From Euperipatoides rowelli (lineage: Eukaryota; Onychophora; Udeonychophora; Euonychophora; Peripatopsidae): a stretch of DNA of 10,323 nucleotides. Positions 1 to 6,390 of the stretch are shown here, piece by piece. A program made the translations under genes and the position numbers. The stretch lies in the NCBI GenBank assembly GCA_003024985.2, contig PXIH01S0044597.1. One strand, given 5' to 3'. A model generated the notes under the pieces. The model was not told where the DNA came from, made no database searches, and worked only from the letters and a program-made list of their open reading frames with translations. Positions within the stretch are counted from its first letter, which is position 1. Each line of letters begins with the position of its first letter.

Positions 1-199
1 AAAAATAACGCTCACAATAATTTTATGAATAATTTTTTTTACTATGAAGTAAAATTGTAAAAATAAACAGGTAAGGGAGTTTTAATCTCAGGATCGGCTT
101 TATGCTTGCCCGGCGGGCGGTTGTTTGAAACTGTTTATGTTGTCCGTAACAATTTTTATATTGTCCGGGGCNGTCGGGCTGCCGATTTTTCGACCCCTG
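1..199 (-). mobile_element. Possible terminal segment of a hAT-type DNA transposon
   Basis: Positions 80-199 are much richer in GC than the DNA that follows (for example a GCCCGGCGGGCGG run near 109-121), and the change back to AT-rich sequence comes right after CGACCCCTG at 191-199. Read on the minus strand this is CAGGGGTCG, a typical hAT terminus, followed by GC-rich sequence containing GGCAGCCCG. Two TTGTCCG words lie inside it (near 140 and 160). If it is a hAT end, the element body extends off the left edge and the flanking target copy would be 200-207. A stop-free + frame runs from 67 to 213, but in GC-rich sequence that is weak evidence for coding. One base (172) is N. The assignment rests on a 9-bp terminus and a composition change only. 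Confidence 0.25.
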
Positions 200-467
200 G
201 GTTTTTACAATTTTAGGTTTGATTATTGTGCTTTTAGAAATTCTTTTGTGAATATTATTTTTATAAGAGATGAATTTTTAAGGTAACATTTTCATTTGAC
301 AAATAAAAAAATATTCGCAAATTAGTTTTGCAAAATTGAATATAAAATCGCAAAAGTAAAATATATTTCTTAAAATTTGATCATTGCGAATGTAGTTGAG
401 TTAGCTAATATATTTTGCTCAAAATGTTAGCGTTTTTTATGTTATTTATTAAAAAAAAAAGACCGGA

Positions 468-808
468 GCACAAAATGCCCTCCTGTTGGTATTTTATGTG
501 AACTTCCTTTTGTAAATATTTTGTGATTCTAGTTGTTTATCTGATGTCACAAGAAAAACAAAATAGAATGAGTAAAACTACAATTTGTATGCACCATGCA
601 AACATTATGTTTGTGGAAAGAATAGTTATAAGATAATTTTGTTAAAACAGCAATGGATGTGAAGAGAGCTATAACTGAGAAAAGAAAATATGAATGTTGA
701 ATACTTAGGTTTTATGACAATCTAATGTTCTTTTCATTTGAATCAATTACAATGTACGCAAAACTTATTGCAGTTATTGACATTTCTTCCATGGGCACAA
801 AATGCCCT
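468..808. repeat. Short direct repeat GCACAAAATGCCCT, two copies
   Basis: The 14-base word GCACAAAATGCCCT occurs at 468-481 and again at 795-808, each followed a few bases later by TTGG. In the second copy it sits in GGGCACAAAATGCCC, which can fold as a 5-bp stem (GGGCA/TGCCC) with a CAAAA loop; in the first copy the left arm is only GAGCA. The two copies fall in different reading frames in the surrounding open stretches, so this is not a coding repeat. Its function is unknown. Confidence 0.7.
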
Positions 809-1017
809 TTCTTGGAAATCCACATTTTTACAAATAGCTTGGAATTGCTAGGCTTAAATCCAAGTTTTTTTCTTTATTTTTTCATCATTTTCAAATAAAT
901 AAAAAAAATAAAACTTTTTTCAAGACAAAATAACTTTCTTAATTACAACCAAGGATAAAACTTGTGCATAATGTCTGGGTTGATCGTTTGAAAATTATTT
1001 TCTCAATATACAGTATG

Positions 1018-1033
1018 TACAGTATATACTGTA
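1018..1033. repeat. 16-bp perfect palindrome of the TACAGTA/TACTGTA type
   Basis: TACAGTATATACTGTA is its own reverse complement. Upstream at 1009-1017 there is another CAGTATG word. The same TACAGTA/TACTGTA word recurs through the window (near 1682, 2076, 4182, 6377, 7049, 7180-7217 and 8813). Confidence 0.85.
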
Positions 1034-1802
1034 GTTAAACTAGTAGTTCTAAAGCAAGCACACAACATTTCTTCAATCAGTTTTCAAATTGTAAAAACGA
1101 TTGAAATGGGTTCATTCAAGATTAAAATTCTCTTGTGGTCATTTTCTTGCTTTGATTTTAAATGTTTAATATGATTTCTAAAAAATAATAATGGAGAGAA
1201 AGAAAAACTTGACATTCATTCGAGAAGAGTAATTTGAGTCCCAATAATTAAACTAAATACAGTAATTAAAATAAAAAATCTCCAAGTCCAATTCTATTAA
1301 AAATTTGAAAGGTATTAATATACAAGTCCAATAAAATACATGCTATCCTATTTTAACATTATTCCTGTGTTTTTGAGAATAGTAGAAATTCTGCAGGAAT
1401 AGTCAAAATTTTAAAATGTTAAGATAGTGGAAAATTTATTATGGAATCAGTCTTTGAATTATTTTAGAATAAATTCTGCATGGTTTTATATTCTCATTTT
1501 TATCGAAGAACACTGCTCCCCAACTTGCTGGCACAATATAATTTTGCTGCACTGTAATCAGAGCTTCCTCCAATGTTTTTTTTTAATTCACCGAGCCAAT
1601 TATTTTTTTAAATTAAAACCATTTAATGCTTTCTATAGCTGATCAATGATTTGTAGAATATTCCAACAATTTGAACCATTTACAGTATGTGGACATTTTT
1701 ATTCTCGCTCTGTTCTCATTGGTCATACTGTGACTGATTTCATGAGTGGCATAATGTTTGAAAAGGTTATAAATTCAGAATTTGATACTGTGCCAGTTAT
1801 AG

Positions 1803-1898
1803 TTTGGCACTCTTAAGTATGCGGGGCCACAGATCTTCAAAACCATAGGGATCTCCATAGATAGTCAAAATTTGATGATGTCTGATCTTGAAGAAAAT
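1803..1898 (+). CDS. Candidate internal coding exon, unrecognised protein
   Basis: A 96-base, 32-codon open stretch sits exactly between a possible acceptor (GCCAGTTATAG ending at 1802) and a good donor (AAAT|GTAAGC, GT at 1899-1900). Both ends are in phase 0. The peptide starts FGTLKYAGPQIFKTIG and ends MMSDLEEN. The frame is closed by TAG just upstream, in the acceptor itself, as expected for an exon. The polypyrimidine tract before the acceptor is weak and no family is recognised. A 32-codon opening is common by chance in this composition, so the call rests on the coincidence of both splice sites with the open frame. The next + strand candidate at 4048 needs a different incoming phase, so the two cannot be joined directly. 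Confidence 0.25.
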
Positions 1899-2148
1899 GT
1901 AAGCTAATAATATTTTAAAAACTATTATACTCATTTATCCCCTGTGATGTGAATAAAACTAAGATTTAAACAAACAGTTGTATAGAACAAGTGTGTAAGG
2001 ACCACAAGTACAACTTTATTGATGTTTGCCATCTAGAAAAATAATAAAAGGCTTGTAATGGAACATGTTTTTGATTTACTGTACATGCCTGTTCTTATAT
2101 TACATTTAATATCACATTAAAGTACAGCATATTGATCAGGTGCAAATA

Positions 2149-2184
2149 CCCCCCCCCCCCCCAAAAAAAAAAAAAAAAAAAAAA
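2149..2184. repeat. Compound homopolymer, 14 C followed by 22 A
   Basis: Fourteen consecutive C residues (2149-2162) run directly into twenty-two A residues (2163-2184). Long C runs are rare in DNA this AT-rich. The lengths are likely to be polymorphic and are also error-prone in sequencing, so the counts should be treated as approximate. Confidence 0.95.
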
Positions 2185-2439
2185 GTTTTCTTGGCCAAAA
2201 TAATTCCCATAATGATAACTATTAAAAGAAATCTTGTATGGCATTTGAGTTTTTCTTTTTTAATGTAATATAAACATTCATTTGAAATAAAATGTTGCTT
2301 GTTTGTTTCTAAGTGTAACAGAATGGCCCAAGTGTCTAGTAGATTGTTGTTTTTTTTAAATATTTAACTAATTACTTTATTTACAAAAATAAAAATAACA
2401 GAAAAGTATAAAAACAAAAACAAGGAAATTCAAATCAAT

Positions 2440-2567
2440 ATTATAATATTGGTCCATAATTTATAATTTACACACCACCCCGTGGATATTTTGAGAGAAG
2501 ATTGCGGATGGATTTTCACTGGCAAAGTAGATATTATGTAAAAATAGTTGACACCCCTACTCTAGAG
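2440..2567 (-). mobile_element. Possible hAT element end with CTCTAGAG target duplication copy
   Basis: On the minus strand the sequence CTCTAGAG (2567-2560) is followed by TAGGGGTGTCAAC (2559-2547). From family knowledge, several hAT groups insert at nTCTAGAn, leave 8-bp duplications and begin with CAGGGGTG-type termini; here the first base is T instead of C. The element body would lie to the left. I found no second CTCTAGAG copy or opposite terminus in the window, so the element would be truncated, very degraded or absent. The left limit given is arbitrary. Confidence 0.25.
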
Positions 2568-2589
2568 GTTGTGCTTTGTCTCTTAAGTT

Positions 2590-2703
2590 CACTTTTTTTT
2601 TAATTCATTTAAATGAAAAAATGACGGCTGCCATTTTGATACTACTTCTGGCAAAGTCGGTCGTGTACTTTATTTACTGCATCTATTGTTTCGATTCTAT
2701 CTG
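2590..2703. repeat. 114-bp direct repeat, copy 1
   Basis: This segment is repeated 642 bp downstream at 3232-3345, with 112 of 114 bases identical and no gaps, including an identical run of nine T. Both differences are G here and A in the second copy, and both G residues are in CpG, the pattern expected from deamination of methylated C on the other strand. Each copy contains the palindrome TTCATTTAAATGAA (2604-2617 here). Read on the minus strand, the segment holds 19 codons and the TAG of a small frame, then about 50 bases ending in an A9 run, which resembles the 3' end of a transcript. Confidence 0.97.
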
Positions 2704-2773
2704 AACCTGGACATTGCTTAGTTGATTTAGCATTAGGACCCCTTCCATGTTCATTGGTACTTGTCTCACCCAT
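2642..2773 (-). CDS. Small ORF with good start context, candidate gene or terminal exon, unrecognised
   Basis: A 43-residue frame begins MGETSTNEHGRGPNA and ends VNKVHDRLCQK. The start has A at -3 and G at +4, a good Kozak match, and an in-frame TAG lies four codons upstream; that TAG could instead be a splice acceptor. Most codons begin with a purine, which is typical of real coding sequence. The last 19 codons lie inside the 114-bp repeat, and in the second copy the only difference within them is a synonymous ATC to ATT. After the stop there is a short AT-rich tail with an A9 run. A competing frame in the same strand is also open for about 42 codons. I recognise no domain, and 43 codons alone is not significant in this composition. 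Confidence 0.3.
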   Translation of the reverse strand: MGETSTNEHGRGPNAKSTKQCPGSDRIETIDAVNKVHDRLCQK

Positions 2774-2893
2774 GCTTCCCACTCTCTAGTCGCTGAATCT
2801 TTGCATGAAAGCTGTTAGCAAAGATTTTATTTTTTTAATATTCCCAAGTTTTATTCATATTGTTAGTATAAAATTTTATAAATATTAATAAAA

Positions 2894-3169
2894 TTATGGA
2901 TAATAAATCAATTTGACACCAAGTATAACTATGTACTTGCGAGTGCAAGAGTTAAATATTATGATCTGCAGTTTTATTTCAAATTGTGTATTCCTGAGTG
3001 ATGTAATAACATACCGCACAGAACACACACAGGCCGACAAACGTTGGCCAGAGGCCTGTTCCGGCACAGCTGCAGCCTCAAAGACAACCATAACAAAAAT
3101 AGTCAGCGTGAGCAAATAAATATTCTTTGCACCAGTTGAGAATTTGGGAAAGTTTATTATAAAATACAT
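2894..3169 (-). CDS. ORF with a hydrophobic leader, candidate secreted-peptide exon
   Basis: A 91-codon frame on the minus strand carries a hydrophobic run, NIYLLTLTIFVMVV, at about residues 16-29, followed by FEAAAVPEQASGQ and the cysteine pair ACVCS. This order resembles a signal peptide and the start of a secreted peptide. The GC content rises sharply over 3020-3085, against an AT-rich surround. A possible donor, GTGCG|GTATGT, lies just after the Cys pair (GT at 3014-3013), and the part of the frame beyond it is AT-rich and unlikely to be coding. A possible acceptor, GGCTGCAG, lies inside, so the exon might start there instead. On the + strand the same GC-rich patch can also be read as an exon ending at a CAGC|GTGAGC donor near 3110, so even the strand is uncertain. 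Confidence 0.2.
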   Translation of the reverse strand: MYFIINFPKFSTGAKNIYLLTLTIFVMVVFEAAAVPEQASGQRLSACVCSVRYVITSLRNTQFEIKLQIIIFNSCTRKYIVILGVKLIYYP

Positions 3170-3231
3170 TTATCGAAAAATAAGAAATGAAAACTATAAC
3201 ATTTTCTCGAGAAAGAATTGTCAAGATGAAA

Positions 3232-3345
3232 CACTTTTTTTTTAATTCATTTAAATGAAAAAATGACAGCTGCCATTTTGATACTACTTCTGGCAAAGTC
3301 GGTCGTGTACTTTATTTACTGCATCTATTGTTTCAATTCTATCTG
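3232..3345. repeat. 114-bp direct repeat, copy 2
   Basis: This is the partner of 2590-2703, with differences at two positions (A here, G there). Read on the minus strand it keeps the stop-free run DRIETIDAVNKVHDRLCQK before TAG. Its border at 3345 abuts TGTATTCCTGAGTGA (3344-3358), a 15-bp word also found at 2987-3001. Sequence outside the 114 bases is unrelated between the copies, including what lies just beyond the T9 run. Confidence 0.97.
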
Positions 3346-4047
3346 TATTCCTGAGTGAACACCACAATTGAAGTCAGAACTGTGCAAATTGTAAAAACTA
3401 TTAAGAGATTAAAAATTGGCAACATTAAACTGCAAATCAATTTTAAATCTTTAATTAGATCTAATTAAATATTTAAATCGCAGAGCTCTGTCTCTTTTCA
3501 AAAAGTTTTTTTTAAAAAATCCATACAATAGACTTACTCATAGCTAAAACCATTATTTTTTCTTATTATTGTAACTACCATTATCGGTACTAAATATTTT
3601 CAAATTATAGTATGACAAACATTGTTTTAATTTATTTGGACCAAAGATTTAGTTTGTGAAATATAAGTAATTTATTTTAATTCAATTTAGTTAAGGGCTT
3701 TTGTATATTATAATTACAACAAATTATATTATTCTTTCTGTAAAAAATCTTTGATCTTATCAGGAAGAAATAGTCTGGTTTGTATGTACTGGATGTGTGT
3801 CATATCTTTATTAAGTTTATAAAAATATTTTTAAATTTGTGTTGTATATGTCGGAGTGTGAATCTTTAACAGTAAGAATAAATCTTCATTTCCATACATG
3901 CATAGCAATAGATTCTGAGAAATTAGAGTAAAATTTAAGAAAGGTTAAACTTGCTTTTAATATATTTATTTATGTACTGCTTTAAAAAATGGCCAGAGGT
4001 CAAATCAACATTTCTTTATGGTTAATATAGTTGTTTTTATTTTGCAG
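3346..4047. other. AT-rich stretch with no supported gene
   Basis: About 700 bp without a coding-like frame. It includes an AT-rich 36-bp inverted repeat at 3442-3477 and, at its end, a pyrimidine-rich tract (TTGTTTTTATTTTGCAG, 4031-4047) that makes a convincing splice acceptor for the candidate exon that follows. Confidence 0.55.
3442..3477. repeat. 36-bp inverted repeat centred on AGATCT
   Basis: The central 18 bases, TTAATTAGATCTAATTAA (3451-3468), are a perfect palindrome. Pairing continues outward to 3442-3477 with a single mismatch (C3449 against T3470), giving 17 of 18 possible pairs. Nearly all pairs are A-T, so it could extrude as a cruciform but may be fortuitous. Confidence 0.9.
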
Positions 4048-4106
4048 GGGTAGAGGACGTGCCACTTGGTACTCGCCGTACTGAAACTTATATTGACAGG
4101 AATTGG
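4048..4106 (+). CDS. Candidate coding exon after a strong acceptor, unrecognised
   Basis: The acceptor TTGTTTTTATTTTGCAG is one of the best in the window. It is followed by a locally GC-richer 59 bases and a possible donor, AATTGG|GTAATT (GT at 4107-4108). The open frame uses two bases to complete a codon and then 19 codons, VEDVPLGTRRTETYIDRNW, leaving in phase 0. The same frame also reads on through the donor to a TAA near 4176, so the exon end is not certain. Another frame gives GRGRATWYSPY and then stops. The phase-0 exit fits the next candidate exon at 4614. No homology is recognised. Confidence 0.3.
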
Positions 4107-4613
4107 GTAATTGGTAAAATTTGTAGCCAAGGGGCTAATTGCTTCATATGTCTCTGTAGTTTTGGTTACTATTGTTAACATACAGTACAGTATGTATGAA
4201 CTAAAGAATGGCTTTTAAAATTATCTTTTTTTTTTTTTAAAGAAAAAAAAACTTTTTGCAAAAAGGTAAAAAAAAAAAAAAAGTGAAAAGGAATGAAATG
4301 TCATTTTTATTTCTATTTTGTGAATTAGTTGGTTTTTTTAATGTAAAATTTACAAAGCCCCTATTTTATAAGAAAGCAAAAAAAAATTGCATACATGTAA
4401 TAAAATAATCATGCAAATGTTTGGGGTTGGGAGGGTGGAATTATGCGATGCATGTAAGTGTGTATGCATACACGCCAAAGCAATATATTGTTAGAGGCCC
4501 TTTTTATTGTTTTCCCTTCCATTTTATTCCCTTGGAGCAATTTTTATTCATTGTACAAATCTGATTCCCATTATTGTATTAACATTACACATTTTTCTTT
4601 TGTGAGTTGTCAG

Positions 4614-4719
4614 CGCACTCTTGTGAAGCCTGGTTCTCAACAGCGGCATCAAGAAGACTGAGGATGGCCTTCTGAAAAGCTTCCTATCACTCATCCCCAG
4701 CTCAGAGGATGGACTGTGA
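4614..4719 (+). CDS. Candidate 3' terminal exon, two competing frames
   Basis: The tract ACATTTTTCTTTTGTGAGTTGTCAG ends at 4613 and makes a good acceptor; the sequence after it is the most GC-rich in this part of the window. Entered in phase 0, as the candidate exon at 4048-4106 would predict, it encodes RTLVKPGSQQRHQED and stops at 4659-4661. A second frame, open from 4627 after a TGA to the stop at 4717-4719, encodes LVLNSGIKKTEDG, then LLKSFLSLIPSSEDGL, and has unusually C/G-rich third positions (CTG, CTC, AAC, AGC, ATC, AAG, GAG). That frame would need a downstream acceptor such as CTCAACAG. After 4720 the sequence becomes AT-rich with ATAAAA at 4744, like a 3' untranslated region. I do not recognise either peptide. 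Confidence 0.3.
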
Positions 4720-5765
4720 CTGGTGTTAAGCCCCTTTACCCAGATAAAATATTTCTCAATTCATAATTTTTATTTTTAAAAAAAAAATTGACACGCTACT
4801 ATAAATAAGTGTTTCTTATTGTAAACACTATAAAGTAGGCCAGCCTATTTCAATTATGAAATATTTTGAGTATTGGAAGAACGCTCAAATGAAAAGATCA
4901 GAAATGGGTAATATGTTGGGCATTTTAGCGTTTTATTTATTCAGCCATCTATTTCCATACCAGGATGCGGAGTTGTTGCATTTTTTTTCTTTTCTTTCTT
5001 TCTTTTTTTTTTTTTTTTTTCTTTTTTCTTTTTTTCAGGTTGCCTTGAGCAAGATCAAGATTTTCTCTTACTATTTCCCAACCCTTTTCCCTAATCTCCC
5101 CAAAAAAAATTAAATTAAAAAAAGAGGAAATAAAAAAGAAAAGAAAAAAAATTATCAAAATAGGGAATGAAAAAATTAAAAAAATGTAAAGAAAGGGCTT
5201 AAATGAATAAAATAATTGAATATCACTTTTTGCATTGTTTGTCATTTGTTTATAACAAAAAGAGGAAGTTTTTTTTTTAAATTACAGCTGTTAACACTTT
5301 GCAGATGAAAAACATAGTAGGCTACTACACCCTTAAGTACAATGCCAAACATCCGACAAATGTAAATTTACATTTTACAATGATATTTTATGGCTTGAAA
5401 ATTATATTTCATATAATTTTTAAATAATATATTAGTTAATAATAATATTTATTTTATCACTTAGATGCCAGTAAAACATTTAAACAAAAAATATAAATGA
5501 ATATATATTTAAAAACAACAAGCAATTTAAAAATGAAAGGAATTTTGATTTTTTTTTTTTTTTTTTTTAAGGTAAATTGTGGAGTAATTAATGAATTTAT
5601 ATTTATCTCTGAATATCAAGCTTTTATAAATAACTTGAAAATTTATTCTGAATAAACTATCATAAAAGAATGCTTCTAATTTACTCAGTAGGGGTCTTTT
5701 TTTCTTTTTATTTATCGGATGTTTATAAATTCCTAACATTTTAGTGCAATTGTACTTCTATTGAA
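4720..5765. other. Low-complexity AT-rich stretch with long pyrimidine and purine tracts
   Basis: It contains a long T/C tract (4981-5036), an A/G-rich tract (5101-5200) and a T18 run near 5550-5568. ORFs crossing these tracts encode runs of Phe or Lys and are products of low complexity. The T/C tract ends in CAG at 5036-5038, a textbook acceptor, and the next 60 bases are pyrimidine-rich (frame VALSKIKIFSYYFPTLFP), but no donor or plausible protein follows. Confidence 0.6.
4981..5036. repeat. Polypyrimidine T/C tract ending at an AG
   Basis: More than 50 bases of almost pure T with scattered C, ending in CAG|GT. It may be a degenerate (CTTT)n microsatellite or the polypyrimidine tract of a real acceptor. 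The length is likely to be variable. Confidence 0.9.
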
Positions 5766-6170
5766 ATGGAAGTAAATATTACAGGTAAATCAGAAATTAC
5801 TGTTAGTAATTTTTATCGAAGCTTATCAATATCTAACAATGATAAATCTATTGCTGAGAAGTTTAGTGATTCTGGATTAGATTCAGGTGATGAATATTTA
5901 CCTGTTAATAACCAATTATCAGACAGGGCTGAAGAGTTGATCGAAAATAATTTCCCAAGTTCTCTAAACACAATATTGTTGATAGATGTAGAGGCAGAGG
6001 AGGTGGTAGAGTTGGGGGCAGAAGAAGGAAGGGGAGTACAGGGGCACTATATTGTCTTTCTAAGATTTTGTAAAATGATAAATAGTTTAAAGTTAGAAAC
6101 AAATCAATCTGCAAGAATACATATGATGAAATTAATAAAAATAGACCATTACAGCCTAGAACATCATTAG
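5766..6170 (+). pseudogene. Acidic then RG-rich ORF, probably a broken transposase or nuclear-protein N-terminus
   Basis: This 134-codon frame is long enough to be unlikely by chance in this DNA. It starts at the first Met after an in-frame TAG, with G at -3 and +4. Residues 1-70 look genuine: MEVNITGKSEITVSNFYR, an acidic patch EKFSDSGLDSGDEYLP at about 31-46, and LSDRAEELIENNFPSS at about 51-66. From about 5981 the purine-rich DNA reads more naturally in another frame (+2): DRCRGRGGGRVGGRRRKGSTG minus its last residue would be an RG box, and after two stops the same frame gives KNTYDEINKNRPLQPRTSL then ANWK and a stop. An acidic start followed by an RG-rich linker is seen in piggyBac-like transposases and in many nuclear proteins; no catalytic domain follows. 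I infer a frameshifted fossil. The piggyBac link is a guess. Confidence 0.45.
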
Positions 6171-6247
6171 CTAATTGGAAATGAGTTATAGTGTCATGTT
6201 TTTTTTTTAAAATTATATTGCACATATCCTCAGTGAGAAAACCTACA

Positions 6248-6361
6248 CTAAAGCATTAGGCTACTGATCAACTTCTTAGTAGGCACATTAAACCTGTTTT
6301 GGTCATATTTCTTTATCTGTCCAGTGTCCACCAATATATCTGACTTCACCTCTACATCATC
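6248..6361 (-). CDS. Candidate 3' terminal exon, unrecognised
   Basis: Read on the minus strand, the frame opens exactly after the AG of CTGAACCCTAG and runs 37 codons to a TAG at 6250-6248. It starts DDVEVKSDILVDTGQIKKYD and continues QNRFNVPTKKLISSLML. Codons mostly begin with purines and the local GC is above background. The ILVDTG string recalls the active-site motif of retroviral-type aspartic proteases, but the usual following A or S is Q and no flap or second motif is seen, so I do not call a protease. A + strand frame over the same DNA is also open for about 40 codons. Confidence 0.25.
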   Translation of the reverse strand, partial: DDVEVKSDILVDTGQIKKYDQNRFNVPTKKLISSLML

Positions 6362-6362
6362 C

Positions 6363-6390
6363 TAGGGTTCAGGGTTACAGTAAGGTTAGG
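6363..6390. repeat. Degenerate telomere-like repeat, about five units
   Basis: The run TAGGGT TCAGGG TTACAG TAAGG TTAGG resembles degenerate TTAGGG or TTAGG units. A second short pair, TTAGGTTAGG, occurs at 9114-9123. Both are too short and degenerate to be certain interstitial telomeric sequence. Confidence 0.3.

Larger units (their letters stand above)
200..1802. other. AT-rich stretch with no supported gene
   Basis: About 1.6 kb of AT-rich DNA with A and T homopolymers and no ORF of convincing composition. A Met-initiated frame at 1427-1642 is rich in Phe, Asn and Ile and looks like chance. A 15-codon frame at 653-700 (MDVKRAITEKRKYEC) follows an AAACAG that could be an acceptor, but it is too short to call. 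The stretch contains a 14-bp word repeated at 468-481 and 795-808 and a 16-bp palindrome at 1018-1033, listed separately. Confidence 0.6.
1899..2589. other. AT-rich non-coding stretch with a homopolymer block and a possible transposon end
   Basis: No ORF of coding character is seen. The stretch holds a C14A22 double homopolymer at 2149-2184 and, near its right side, a possible hAT terminus with a TCTAGA-type target at 2547-2567. The part between them is AT-rich with scattered A runs. Confidence 0.6.

Noticed and set aside
67-213. 49-codon + strand open frame near the left edge, with CAG|GTAAGG just before it
   Set aside because: The GC-rich patch lowers stop-codon frequency, the frame ends just past the presumed transposon terminus, and the sequence before the donor-like site has stops in all frames.
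1427-1642. 71-codon + strand ORF
   Set aside because: Its composition (Phe, Asn, Ile, His) mirrors AT-rich non-coding DNA and no splice or start evidence supports it; this length is expected by chance here.
3078-3296. 72-codon - strand ORF overlapping repeat copy 2
   Set aside because: It uses a different frame from the conserved tail of the repeat and reads mostly through AT-rich sequence.
4856-5245. Overlapping ORFs on both strands (85 and 98 codons) with long Phe or Lys runs
   Set aside because: They are produced by the T/C tract and the A/G tract; no non-repetitive protein-like sequence supports them.
5527-5739. 70-codon - strand ORF with a Lys run
   Set aside because: It depends on a long T homopolymer and AT-rich sequence.
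5905-6225. 106-codon - strand ORF with a Leu/Pro-rich middle
   Set aside because: It is the antisense of the purine-rich RG-coding tract of the 5766-6170 ORF; the Pro/Leu run follows from that composition.
6281-6361. Retroviral-type aspartic protease (ILVDTG)
   Set aside because: Only one weak motif with Q in place of A or S; no flap, second motif or neighbouring reverse transcriptase.
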